From: CAYQQJ01 sp964419935
Lineage (GTDB): Bacteria > Pseudomonadota > Gammaproteobacteria > Pseudomonadales > Cellvibrionaceae
Assembly (NCBI GenBank): GCA_964419935.1
Contig: CAYQQJ010000015.1
Span: 27,565-91,564, forward strand
DNA length: 64,000 nucleotides
Reading direction: 5' to 3'
Under the pieces are notes generated by a model. It was not told the DNA's origin. It was given only the letters and a program-made list of their open reading frames with translations, and did no database searches. Position numbers and translations under genes: made by a program. Shown in pieces: positions 43,034 through 52,135 of the stretch; position 1 is the first letter of the stretch, and the number at the start of each line of letters is the position of its first letter.

Positions 43034-45145
43034 TTGTTAACTATCGACACACTTAGTCACAGACTTTCCTCCTACCTGGAACCCCAGAACGTCAACCGCG
43101 TCCGGCACGCGTACTACTACGCCGAGCAAGCTCACACCGGCCAGTTCCGTCGCAGCGGTGAGCCCTACATCACCCACCCCCTGGCCGTGGCCAATATTCT
43201 CGCCTCCATCCACATGGACCATCAAAGCCTGATGGCCGCCATGCTGCACGACGTCATCGAAGACACCGGCATCGACAAGCCTGCCATCGCGGAGCAGTTT
43301 GGCGACACGGTTGCGGAACTGGTGGACGGGGTCAGCAAACTGGCCAAGATCGAATACGAAACCCAAGCCGAAAAGCAGGCCAAGAACTTCCAGAAAATGG
43401 CGCTGGCCATGGCCCAGGACCTGCGGGTCATCATCGTCAAACTGGCGGACCGCCTGCACAACATGCGCACTCTGGGCGCCCTGGCGCCGGAGAAGAAGCG
43501 CCGCATCGCCAAGGAAACCCTGGAAATCTACGCACCCATCGCCCACCGGTTGGGGATGAATGATCTGCGCGTGGAGTTTGAAGATCGCGGTTTCGCCGCC
43601 ATGTACCCGCTGCGGGCGTCACGCCTGCAGGCATCTCTCAAAAACGTGCGCGGCAATCGCCGTGCACTGGTGGAGAAAATCCAGAGTGCCATTGAAACGC
43701 GGCTGCAACGGGAGAACATTCCGTCACTGGTCATCGGCCGGGAAAAGCATCTGTTCAGCATCTACAACAAGATGCGCAACAAGAACAAATCCTTCAATGA
43801 GATCATGGACGTCTATGCGTTCCGCATCATCGTGGAAGACATCGACACCTGCTATCGCATACTGGGTGCTATCCATAATCTCTATAAACCCATGCCAGGA
43901 GAGTTCAAGGACTACATCGCCATCCCCAAAATCAATGGCTACCAGTCTCTGCACACGGTGGTGATCGGCATGCACGGTGTGCCCATTGAAGTGCAGATCC
44001 GCACCAAGGAAATGGACGAACTGGCCAGCCGCGGCATTGCCGCGCATTGGCTGTACAAATCCGTCAACGGCGACGACAGTGCCGCTGAAACCAGCCAGGC
44101 ACGGGTCAACAGCTGGATCCAGCGCATACTGGAAATTCAACAGCACACCGGCAATTCACTGGAGTTCGTGGAAAACGTCAAGATGGATTTGTTCCGGGAC
44201 GAAGTCTACGTCTTCACCCCCACCGGCGAAATCATCGAGCTACCGATCAACTCCACACCGGTGGACTTTGCCTATGCCGTGCATACCCAGGTGGGTAATA
44301 CCTGCGTTGCCTGTCGCATCAATGACCGGCCCGCGCCCTTGTCACAGGCTCTGCAGAGCGGCGAAAAAGTCAAAATCATCACCTCCGAATCCAGCCAGCC
44401 CAACCCGAACTGGCTGAACTTTGCGGTGACCGCCAAGGCGCGCAGCGCCATTCGGCATTACCTGAAACACCAACGGCATATCGAATCCGTCGAATTGGGC
44501 AAGCGCATGCTGGATCGCGCCCTGGCCAACAGCGACATCAGCCTTGAGCAGTTGAGCAAAAAACAGATTGCACAATTGCTTGAACATACCGACACGGAGT
44601 CTCTGCCCGAGCTTTATGAAAGTATCGGCATGGGCAAGCGCGTGGCGCTCTCCGTGGCGCAGTGCCTGCAACCGGACGCCGACGGCAAAGGTCACGCCGC
44701 CTCACCCATTACCATTGATTCCGCCGCCGGCCTGTTGATCAAATTCGCCCGTTGCTGCCGGCCGATTCCCGGAGACCCCATCGTCGGCCACGTCAGCAGC
44801 GGCAAAGGCCTGGTGGTACACCGGGAAGCCTGCAAGAACATCGGTGACCTGCGCAGCAAACGGGAAAATATTACCGAGGTGAACTGGTCTGCCCAGGTGA
44901 CCGGAGAATTTCTCACTGAAATTCGCGTGGAGGTTGAATCCGAGCGGGGCATTATCGCCTCAATCGCCACCCGCATCGCCGCCACCCGCACTCACATCGA
45001 AGGCGTGCAGGTGGAAGAACGGGATGCACAACACAGCGTAATTACCCTGACCATCGCGGTCCAAAACCGCATACATCTGGCCAACGTCATGCGCCGGGTT
45101 CGCACCATGCGCTCCGTCAGCAAGGTCTCTCGCGCCAAGAACTAA
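43034..45145 (+). CDS. spoT: Bifunctional (p)ppGpp synthetase/hydrolase SpoT
   Basis: 703 aa. HD hydrolase domain (RRSGEPYITHPLAVANILAS, then AMLHDVIEDTG), synthetase domain (AFRIIVEDIDTCYRILG, YQSLHTVVIGMHG), TGS domain (VYVFTPTGEIIELP), a conserved Cys region (FARCCRPIPGDPIVGH) and a C-terminal ACT domain. The hydrolase His-Asp pair is intact, which fits SpoT rather than a hydrolase-dead RelA. The start is TTG at 43034 with AGGGGGT upstream. Confidence 0.97.
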   Translation: MLTIDTLSHRLSSYLEPQNVNRVRHAYYYAEQAHTGQFRRSGEPYITHPLAVANILASIHMDHQSLMAAMLHDVIEDTGIDKPAIAEQFGDTVAELVDGVSKLAKIEYETQAEKQAKNFQKMALAMAQDLRVIIVKLADRLHNMRTLGALAPEKKRRIAKETLEIYAPIAHRLGMNDLRVEFEDRGFAAMYPLRASRLQASLKNVRGNRRALVEKIQSAIETRLQRENIPSLVIGREKHLFSIYNKMRNKNKSFNEIMDVYAFRIIVEDIDTCYRILGAIHNLYKPMPGEFKDYIAIPKINGYQSLHTVVIGMHGVPIEVQIRTKEMDELASRGIAAHWLYKSVNGDDSAAETSQARVNSWIQRILEIQQHTGNSLEFVENVKMDLFRDEVYVFTPTGEIIELPINSTPVDFAYAVHTQVGNTCVACRINDRPAPLSQALQSGEKVKIITSESSQPNPNWLNFAVTAKARSAIRHYLKHQRHIESVELGKRMLDRALANSDISLEQLSKKQIAQLLEHTDTESLPELYESIGMGKRVALSVAQCLQPDADGKGHAASPITIDSAAGLLIKFARCCRPIPGDPIVGHVSSGKGLVVHREACKNIGDLRSKRENITEVNWSAQVTGEFLTEIRVEVESERGIIASIATRIAATRTHIEGVQVEERDAQHSVITLTIAVQNRIHLANVMRRVRTMRSVSKVSRAKN

Positions 45146-45190
45146 ATCTCTTTGTACACCAATTTATTTGAATTTTCTGGGGAATTTTTA

Positions 45191-45574
45191 ATGACCAATA
45201 AAGCCATTATTCACTCTGAACAAGCACCGGAAGCCATAGGCACTTACTCTCAGGCGGTCAAAGTTAACAACACCGTGTATTTGTCCGGACAGATTCCACT
45301 GATTCCCGAAACCATGACGCTGATCGAGGGTGATTTCGCCGAACAAGCGCGACAGGTATTCAAGAACTTGCAAGCCGTCTGCACCGCCTCCAACGGCAAT
45401 TTGCAAGACGTGGTCAAACTCAACATTTACCTTACTGACTTGAGCAACTTTCCCGTCGTCAATGAAGTGATGGCGGAATTCTTTCAAAAGCCCTATCCCG
45501 CACGCGCCGCCATCGGCGTGAACGAATTGCCCAAAGGCGCAGCCGTAGAAGCCGACGGGATTATGGTTTTGTAG
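45191..45574 (+). CDS. ridA: 2-iminobutanoate/2-iminopropanoate deaminase RidA
   Basis: Hydrolyses reactive imine/enamine intermediates released by threonine dehydratase-type enzymes. 127 aa. SEQAPEAIGTYSQAVKVN, VYLSGQIPLIPE and the C-terminal PARAAIGVNELPKGAAVE with the substrate-binding Arg are conserved. The ATG at 45191 has GGGGAA upstream. Its stop codon overlaps the first base of repeat copy C. Confidence 0.96.
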   Translation: MTNKAIIHSEQAPEAIGTYSQAVKVNNTVYLSGQIPLIPETMTLIEGDFAEQARQVFKNLQAVCTASNGNLQDVVKLNIYLTDLSNFPVVNEVMAEFFQKPYPARAAIGVNELPKGAAVEADGIMVL

Positions 45575-45966
45575 CTGCAAGCTGCAAGCTGCAAGCTGCA
45601 AGTATAGGATCAAGGGAAAAGGGAAAAGGGAAAAGCCTAAAACCGCGAGCTACAAGCGAGAAGAGTTCGTAGGGCGAAAAAGCCTAAGCGCCTTCCGCCA
45701 TCCGCAGGGTGGGCACTGCCCACCAATATTCCAATACCCGCACAATGTGCAATCACAAACTTGGTGGGCTCAAAAAAACGGCGGAAGGCCGTTCTTGGGC
45801 ATCCATGCCCTCACGGCATTAGCGCGTCCATGCGCGTCGCGCTTGACGCTTTTTCGCCCTACGGCAATACTTTTCCCTTTTCCCTTTTCCCTTTTCCCTT
45901 TTCCCTTTTCCCTTTTCCCTTTTCCCTTCTTCAGCTTGTCGCTTGCAGCTTGCCGCTTAAAGCTTG
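45573..45966. repeat. Composite REP element, copy C (largest)
   Basis: The left end has four units of AGCTGCA (45573-45600), then three GGGAAAA units (45614-45634). The perfect 16-bp inverted arms CGTAGGGCGAAAAAGC (45668-45683 and 45848-45863) enclose GCGCCTTCCGCC, the palindrome GGTGGGCACTGCCCACC (45708-45724), GGCGGAAGGCC and a GGGCATCCATGCCC hairpin. The right end has eight perfect TTTTCCC units (45871-45926) and an AGCTTGTCGCTTGCAGCTT-type tail running into the stop codon of the next gene. Confidence 0.92.
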
Positions 45967-46817
45967 TGCCTTTCCTCTGCTCCATAACCGCTGCGAAAAT
46001 CCGGCCACTGAAACTGGTAGCCCGTGGCCCGCAGCCGGGCATTGCTGCAACGTTTGCTGCCGCCTCGCGTGCTGGCGGCGGTGCTTTGAAGATGACCAGC
46101 GGCGAAGCCCAGTTGTTCGGCCAGCCAGCTGCGCACGTCCCAAGCCGTGGCTGGCAAATCATCACTGGCAAGATAGATGGAATCCAGGGCGAATCCGTTC
46201 GCATATCGCTGACACAGGTGATAAATGACCCCTGCGCAGTCATCCGCATGGATGCGGTTGGTATAGGGCGAATTCTGCTGCGGCCCGCCCTTGCCGGCAA
46301 CAACCTGGCGCAGCAGAAAGTCCCGGCCGGGGCCATAGATTCCGGAAAAGCGCACGATGACCGTATTCAACCGGCTTTCCTGCCAAGCGCGTTCCGCCGC
46401 GCGAAGCTGCTGCGCCAACGCTGAAACAGGCTCGGCTGGGGTTTCCTCAGTGACCCACTCACCATCAGACTGCGGGTAAACACTGCTGCTCGACACGAAG
46501 ATGACCAAGCCCGGCGCCGTGCCGGCGTCTTGCCAGGTGCGTAGCAGATGTTCGCTATTGTGCAGGTACGCGCGCTGGTAATCGTCGGGCTCATGGCCAT
46601 CCGGCGTCAAGGTGATCACGGCAATATCGAAGACCTCCGCCGCCAGGCGTTGTGTAATCTGCGCATCAGTAACTGCGCCCTGCCAGCAGTTAACCTTCGC
46701 ACTATTGCGTTGGCTGCGCGCAATGCCGGTCATCGCCCAATCAGCAGCCGGAAAGCAATCACTGGCGCGAGTGGCAATGTCGCCGAATCCGACAAATAGC
46801 AGTTTTTTCTGCCCCAA
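45957..46817 (-). CDS. NAD-dependent epimerase/dehydratase (YeeZ-like, extended SDR)
   Basis: 286 aa. Rossmann start KKLLFVGFGDIATRAS, SSSSVYPQSDGEWVTEETP with the Ser active-site region, and VVRFSGIYGPGRDFLL are typical of the atypical SDR group containing YeeZ. Substrate unknown. The Tyr-x-x-x-Lys pair of classical SDRs is not obvious, so catalysis is uncertain. The last codons lie inside the end of repeat copy C. It is divergent from oxyR. Confidence 0.85.
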   Translation of the reverse strand: MGQKKLLFVGFGDIATRASDCFPAADWAMTGIARSQRNSAKVNCWQGAVTDAQITQRLAAEVFDIAVITLTPDGHEPDDYQRAYLHNSEHLLRTWQDAGTAPGLVIFVSSSSVYPQSDGEWVTEETPAEPVSALAQQLRAAERAWQESRLNTVIVRFSGIYGPGRDFLLRQVVAGKGGPQQNSPYTNRIHADDCAGVIYHLCQRYANGFALDSIYLASDDLPATAWDVRSWLAEQLGFAAGHLQSTAASTRGGSKRCSNARLRATGYQFQWPDFRSGYGAEERHKL

Positions 46818-46855
46818 TATGAAATACTCCGGGTTCTTGATTTACTTTTTAAGTT

Positions 46856-46891
46856 TGAGTGTGAGTATCCATACTCATTCGATCACACTCA
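46856..46891. promoter_or_regulatory. Nested inverted repeats in the epimerase/oxyR intergenic region
   Basis: TGAGTGTGA (46856-46864) and TCACACTCA (46883-46891) are perfect inverted 9-mers. Between and overlapping them is GAGTAT-CC-ATACTC (46863-46876). It lies midway between two divergent genes and so could be an operator. No known regulator is recognised. Confidence 0.45.
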
Positions 46892-46954
46892 CATGTCGCG
46901 GCTATTTCAAGCCGGGATACTATGACAAACTCTATTAAGACGAAAAGATAAGCA

Positions 46955-47875
46955 ATGACACTGACCGAACTCCGCTACATAGTCACCTTGGCACAGGAAG
47001 AGCATTTTGGACGTGCCGCCGAGCGCTGTCACGTCTCCCAACCGACTCTCAGCATCGCCGTAAAAAAACTGGAAGAGGAACTCCAGATCGCCATTTTCGA
47101 GCGCTCCAAAACCCGCGTCTACGCGACACCGCTGGGAGAGCAAATCGTGGAACAGGCGCAACTGGTGCTGGAACAGGCATCGGCAATCAAGGACATCGCC
47201 AATTCAGGCAAAGATCAACTGCGTAGCCCCCTGCGGGTCGGTGCCATTTTCACTATCGGGCCCTACCTGTTCCCTCACTTCATTCCCGAGCTGCAGAAGC
47301 TCGCGCCACAAATGCCACTGTATGTCGAAGAGAGCTTCACCGCGACCTTACGCCGGCGTTTGCGCCAGGGCGAACTGGACGTAATTATCGTCGCTCTGCC
47401 GTTTACCGAAGCGGATGTGGTAACCCAGCCGCTGTATGAAGAGCCCTTTGTGGTCGTCATGTCGGAAGATCATGAACTGGCGAAAGAGAGCATAATCAAG
47501 CCAGACCAGCTCGACCCATACAACGTGCTCCTGCTCGGGGAAGGTCACTGCTTCCGGGATCAGGTGCTGGATGCTTGCCCCAATCTGCGGCCGGGCATTG
47601 ATGAATCTGCCACCGGGCTGCGCACCGCCTCCGAAGGCAGCTCACTGGAAACGCTCAAACACATGGTGGCGTCCAAGCTAGGCATCACCATACTGCCTCA
47701 GTCCGCCGCCCTGGCGGATCATTATACGGATAAGCTGCTGGTAACCCGGCCCTTTATGGACCCCGCGCCCACGCGCACCGTGGCCCTCGCCTGGCGCGCG
47801 AGCTTTCCGCGCCACAAGGCCATCGACGCGCTGCGCCAGGCCATCGGGCAATGCAGCATCGGACACCACGACTGA
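46955..47875 (+). CDS. oxyR: Hydrogen peroxide sensor OxyR
   Basis: LysR-family activator of peroxide defence. 306 aa. N-terminal helix-turn-helix MTLTELRYIVTLAQEEHFGR with AAERCHVSQPTLS. The two redox cysteines fall exactly at C199 and C208 (GEGHCFRDQVLDAC), as in E. coli OxyR, so it should sense peroxide by disulfide formation. It is followed by recG nine bases later, a conserved pairing. Confidence 0.97.
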   Translation: MTLTELRYIVTLAQEEHFGRAAERCHVSQPTLSIAVKKLEEELQIAIFERSKTRVYATPLGEQIVEQAQLVLEQASAIKDIANSGKDQLRSPLRVGAIFTIGPYLFPHFIPELQKLAPQMPLYVEESFTATLRRRLRQGELDVIIVALPFTEADVVTQPLYEEPFVVVMSEDHELAKESIIKPDQLDPYNVLLLGEGHCFRDQVLDACPNLRPGIDESATGLRTASEGSSLETLKHMVASKLGITILPQSAALADHYTDKLLVTRPFMDPAPTRTVALAWRASFPRHKAIDALRQAIGQCSIGHHD

Positions 47876-47883
47876 CGCCACGC

Positions 47884-50001
47884 ATGACTGTGACTTCTGA
47901 TTCCACAACCGCGACAAGGACTGCCGAAGATCCAGGCGAACTGCCTGTCACTCACCTCAAAGGTGTCGGCGGTGCGCTGGCCTCGACCCTGGCCAAGCTC
48001 GGCATCGCCACCGTTCAGGATCTGCTGTTTCACCTGCCCATGCGCTATCTGGACCGCACCAAGGTCACGCCCATCGGTCACTTGCAACACAATACCAGCG
48101 TGGTCATTGAGGGCCAGGTTATGCGCAGCGAAGTGGTGTTCGGCCGGCGCCGCAGCCTGGTGTGTACCCTGCAAGATGACACCGGCCTGGTACGGCTGCG
48201 CTTTTACCATTTCAGTGGAGCACAAAAGGAGCGCCTGCAGCCGGGCGTGGCACTGCGCTGCTATGGCGAGCCGCGGGTGGGGGCGTCCGGCCTGGAGCTC
48301 TACCACCCGGAGTACGAATACCTGGACGAGGCGCGCGCTACAGCGCTGGATGAAAGCCTCACCCCCGTGTACCCGCTGACCGACGGGCTCGGCCAACAAC
48401 GACTGCGCAAGCTGGCGCGACAGGCCGTCGACCTGCTGCCCCAGATTCATTTGAAGGAACTGTTGCCTCCCCACGTTAACACCCAGTTTCAAACCACCTC
48501 ACTCAGCGAAGCCCTGGCCTATGTGCATTTCCCGCCGCCGGATGCACCCGTCAATTTGCTGCTGGCCGGCAGCCACCCCTGCCAGCAGCGCCTGGCGTTT
48601 GAAGAGCTGCTGGCGCACAACCTGGCGATGCAACGGACGCGTCTCGCGGCACAACAGGAACGCGCACCGGCACTACAACCCAATGGCGATTTGAGTCAGC
48701 AATTGCTTCGCAGCCTGGGTTTTCAACTCACCGGCGCCCAGTTGCGTGTTATTGACGAAATCTATCGGGATATGGCCCGCTCCGTACCTATGCTGCGCAT
48801 GGTGCAAGGGGATGTTGGCAGCGGCAAAACCCTGGTCGCCGCACTGGCCGCACTGGCGGCGGCTGCCGGTGGTTATCAGACTGCGGTGGTAGCACCGACA
48901 GAGATTCTGGCGGAACAGCATCGCGCCAGCTTTGCCCGCTGGATGGAACCCCTGGGGCTGAAAGTGACTTGGCTGGTGGGCAAACAGGGCGCGGCGCAAA
49001 AACGCCAGGCACTGGCGGACTTGGCCGACGGCAGCACTGACATAGTCGTCGGCACCCACGCACTGTTTCAGGACCAGGTGATATTTGCTCGCCTGGGCTT
49101 GGCCATTATCGACGAACAACACCGCTTCGGTGTGCATCAGCGCCTGACCTTGCGGCAAAAAGGTGAGAACGCCGGCATCAAGCCCCACCAGCTGGTGATG
49201 ACCGCCACCCCCATACCGCGAACACTGGCGATGACCGCCTATGCTGACCTCGATTGCTCGGTCATTGACGAGCTGCCCCCAGGGCGCCAAGCCATCAATA
49301 CAGTACTCATCAGTCAGGACCGCCGTACCGACGTCATGCAACGGGTGCGGGCGGCCTGCCAGCAAGGCCAGCAGGCTTATTGGGTGTGTACGCTGGTGGA
49401 GGATTCCGAGACGCTGGCGGCCAGCGCCGCCGAGCAGACAGCAGTGGAGCTGGCGGAGAACCTGCCGGATCTGCGTATTGGGCTGGTCCACGGCCGCCTC
49501 AAAAGCAAGGACAAGGACAGTGTGATGGCCGCCTTCAAAGCCGGCGAGCTGGACTTGCTGGTGGCCACCACGGTGATTGAAGTGGGTGTGGATGTGCCCA
49601 ATGCCACTCTGATGATCATCGAGAACCCGGAGCGGCTCGGCCTGGCCCAACTGCACCAGGTTCGCGGTCGCGTCGGTCGCGGCAGCGCCGCCAGCCATTG
49701 TGTGCTGCTGTATGGCAACCCGCTCTCAGCGCAGGCGCGAGACCGCCTGCGGGTGCTGCGCGAGTCCAATGACGGTTTTGTGATTGCCGAAAAGGACTTG
49801 CACCTGCGCGGCCCCGGCGAGCTTCTGGGCACGCGGCAAACTGGCGATATGCAGTACCGGGTGGCGGATCTGGAACGTGACAGTCACATGCTGCCGTTGG
49901 TGCAAAAAGTCTCTGGCGAACTTTTGTTCAATAACGAGACTCAAGTCACGCAACTACTCGCACGCTGGTTTGGCGCCAACCAGGCGTATGCAAAAGTATG
50001 A
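47884..50001 (+). CDS. recG: ATP-dependent DNA helicase RecG
   Basis: Branch-migrating helicase that remodels stalled forks and Holliday junctions. 705 aa from the ATG at 47884. Wedge/OB domain ~15-200 (HLKGVGGALASTLAKLGI, LLFHLPMRYLDR). Helicase motifs: Walker A GDVGSGKTLVAA, VVAPTEILAEQH, DEQHRFGVHQR, MTATPIPRTLAMTAY, GLVHGRLKSKDKD and QLHQVRGRVGRG. Complete. Confidence 0.97.
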   Translation: MTVTSDSTTATRTAEDPGELPVTHLKGVGGALASTLAKLGIATVQDLLFHLPMRYLDRTKVTPIGHLQHNTSVVIEGQVMRSEVVFGRRRSLVCTLQDDTGLVRLRFYHFSGAQKERLQPGVALRCYGEPRVGASGLELYHPEYEYLDEARATALDESLTPVYPLTDGLGQQRLRKLARQAVDLLPQIHLKELLPPHVNTQFQTTSLSEALAYVHFPPPDAPVNLLLAGSHPCQQRLAFEELLAHNLAMQRTRLAAQQERAPALQPNGDLSQQLLRSLGFQLTGAQLRVIDEIYRDMARSVPMLRMVQGDVGSGKTLVAALAALAAAAGGYQTAVVAPTEILAEQHRASFARWMEPLGLKVTWLVGKQGAAQKRQALADLADGSTDIVVGTHALFQDQVIFARLGLAIIDEQHRFGVHQRLTLRQKGENAGIKPHQLVMTATPIPRTLAMTAYADLDCSVIDELPPGRQAINTVLISQDRRTDVMQRVRAACQQGQQAYWVCTLVEDSETLAASAAEQTAVELAENLPDLRIGLVHGRLKSKDKDSVMAAFKAGELDLLVATTVIEVGVDVPNATLMIIENPERLGLAQLHQVRGRVGRGSAASHCVLLYGNPLSAQARDRLRVLRESNDGFVIAEKDLHLRGPGELLGTRQTGDMQYRVADLERDSHMLPLVQKVSGELLFNNETQVTQLLARWFGANQAYAKV

Positions 50002-50111
50002 GCTAGTATCATGTAATATAACCAACAAGGCGGTGTGGCTGTGTTTTTCTGACCAAACCGTTATGCTAGGGCCTGTTCGACACCATTGTGCAATCAGTAG
50101 GAGGAAGGCTT

Positions 50112-51503
50112 GTGACCGTACCCGCCAGCGTTCTCGAAATGCTAGAAAATAATAATGTCCGCTACAGCATTGCACCCAACAGCAGTAACGTTGTGCGCGC
50201 CCGAGGCATGGATTTGGGTGCAACACCGGGTATTTGTGCCGTTCGCTCGCTGCTGCTGGAAGATCAGCAGGGCCGCGTCCAGATACTATTACCGGCTAAT
50301 TGCCTGCTGGATCTGGATGCCTTGCACCGACAATTCGGCCGCAATTTTGAAGGGGTGTCCGTGGCGAATCTGCAGCCGCTATTCAGACTGCACCAACTGA
50401 GCAACGTGCCCGCGTTTCCCGGCTGGAATAACCTGCCGACGCTGGTGGACGAAAGCCTGCTCACACCGGAGACCCTATGGCTGGATTCCGGCAGCAATGA
50501 TCATTATCTGGAATTGGCTCAAAGCGATTTTCTCACATTGACCAAGTCCACCGAGATCGGCGCCTTTGCGGTGCCCATGCCACTGTTGCCGGAATCTTCA
50601 GCACAGGACCGCGAACACATTACCACCGCCTTGCGCAATTTTACTCAGCTGCGTATTCACCAACGGTTGGAAGAAACCCTGGAGATGCCGCCCCTGCCGG
50701 AAACGGCCCAGCGCATTATCCGCCTGCGCGCCGACCCCAATGGGGATATCAACGACCTGGCGAATATCGTTGAGATCGACCCCAGCCTCGCCTCGCAAGT
50801 GGTCAGCTGGGCGGCCTCACCTTATTATTCGGCGCCGGGTACCATCAAGTCCGTACACGACGCCATCGTGCGCGTTCTGGGCTTCGATATGGTGCTCAAC
50901 CTAGCGCTGGGCTTGTCCCTCGGCAAGGCCTTGAAGCTCGCCCATATCAACAAGCAGTTACTGCACAATTATTGGCAGGATGCGGTTTACACTGCCGCTG
51001 CCGTAGAAGGGTTGGTCACCAGCATTTCCAGGGAGCACCGCCCCAGTTTCGGTATGGCGTATCTCGCGGGGCTGCTCAACAACTTCGGCTATCTGATAAT
51101 GGCGGAGGTGTTTCCGCCCTATTTCGCGCAAATCAATCGCTACATCAGCGCCAACTCCCATGTGCCGGCCAGCGCCGTTGAGCAGCATTTGCTCGGCTGC
51201 ACCGGAACCCAAATGGCCGCGTGGCTGATGGAGGTATGGCATATGCCGGAGCCGGTAGCGGTCGCCTTGCGCCAGCAGGACAATATTCAGTACAGTGGGG
51301 AACACGCCGCCTATGCAAAGCTACTGTTCGTGGCGCGCCAGATGCTGACCAACAAGGGCTTTGGCAACCGCGACCCGGGCCTGATTCCAGACCGGTTGTT
51401 CGAATTCCTTCATCTGGATCGTGAAACCGCGGAAATCACCGTCGACAATATCCTGGAATCCAGCGGCGACCTGGACGCCATCGCTGAGCAGATGCGCGGC
51501 TGA
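50112..51503 (+). CDS. HDOD domain protein with N-terminal YbaK-like domain
   Basis: 463 aa from a GTG at 50112 that has GGAGG seven bases upstream. Residues ~5-150 resemble the YbaK/aminoacyl-tRNA deacylase fold (VLEMLENNNVRYSI, AVRSLLLEDQQGRVQILLPA). Residues ~205-410 form an HDOD domain (LPPLPETAQRIIRLRADP-like region, VEIDPSLASQVVSWAAS, AYLAGLLNNFGYLI). HDOD proteins are usually non-enzymatic regulators in signalling. A protein of the same architecture follows recG in Pseudomonas. Role unknown. Confidence 0.85.
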   Translation: MTVPASVLEMLENNNVRYSIAPNSSNVVRARGMDLGATPGICAVRSLLLEDQQGRVQILLPANCLLDLDALHRQFGRNFEGVSVANLQPLFRLHQLSNVPAFPGWNNLPTLVDESLLTPETLWLDSGSNDHYLELAQSDFLTLTKSTEIGAFAVPMPLLPESSAQDREHITTALRNFTQLRIHQRLEETLEMPPLPETAQRIIRLRADPNGDINDLANIVEIDPSLASQVVSWAASPYYSAPGTIKSVHDAIVRVLGFDMVLNLALGLSLGKALKLAHINKQLLHNYWQDAVYTAAAVEGLVTSISREHRPSFGMAYLAGLLNNFGYLIMAEVFPPYFAQINRYISANSHVPASAVEQHLLGCTGTQMAAWLMEVWHMPEPVAVALRQQDNIQYSGEHAAYAKLLFVARQMLTNKGFGNRDPGLIPDRLFEFLHLDRETAEITVDNILESSGDLDAIAEQMRG

Positions 51504-51592
51504 ATTCGCCACAGAAAATAGCTTTATTCAAACATTCTCTTGAACCAACGGCGTTAAAACACAAAACAGGGAAATCACCACAAGGATGTTTT

Positions 51593-52027
51593 ATGCAATT
51601 AACTGGCATAGTTTTCGCTATCTTCCTCTCCACACTGACCTGCAATGCGACCGCTGAAATTTATAAATGGGTCGACGCTCAGGGCACAACTCACTACAGC
51701 GACAGATCCACAGAGGCACCGGACGATCATCAACGAGTTGATGATGACATGCCCGAGGTACATCTTCTGCAACCGCCGGACCCGCGCGTCACCGATATTC
51801 AAAAAGCGAACGCGAGGTTGCGCGAGCAGCGACGTAAAAGACAGCAGGCAGCGCTGCGCCAGCGTCGAGCCGCGGCGTCCCGCTCACAATCGCGTTGCGA
51901 CTCCTACGAACGTCGCCTGCGTTCAATCCACGCGGCGTTGCGCAAGGGGTATCGCGAGCCCCGCGGCAATAAGCTGCGGGAACAACGCCGCGAGATTCAG
52001 AGACGTGTAGCGGCAGAATGCCGCTAG
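51593..52027 (+). CDS. Exported DUF4124 domain protein
   Basis: 144 aa. A signal peptide ends about residue 21 (CNATA). The DUF4124 motif follows at once: EIYKWVDAQGTTHYSDRST. The remainder is highly basic and Gln/Arg-rich with a probable coiled coil (LREQRRKRQQAALRQRRAA) and two cysteines. Probably periplasmic, function unknown. AAGGATG precedes the ATG. Confidence 0.85.
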   Translation: MQLTGIVFAIFLSTLTCNATAEIYKWVDAQGTTHYSDRSTEAPDDHQRVDDDMPEVHLLQPPDPRVTDIQKANARLREQRRKRQQAALRQRRAAASRSQSRCDSYERRLRSIHAALRKGYREPRGNKLREQRREIQRRVAAECR

Positions 52028-52135
52028 AAGTCTGTTGGACTTACGCCATCGTAGCGAGCAAGGTGGGAAATCGAGGACAATTTCCTAGAAGTGCCACTCG
52101 TCGCAGCGGGTTTTCAATCATCAATGTGAGGCTCC

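Noticed and set aside
45573..45966. CRISPR-like tandem array in copy C
   Set aside because: The repeated units are heptamers with no spacers. No cas gene is in the window.
46911..46940. OxyR-box-like sequence before oxyR
   Set aside because: It contains CTAT twice in the same orientation rather than the ATAG-N7-CTAT arrangement.
48673..49698. Antisense open frame opposite recG
   Set aside because: Shadow of the RecG helicase domain, low-complexity product, no start signal.
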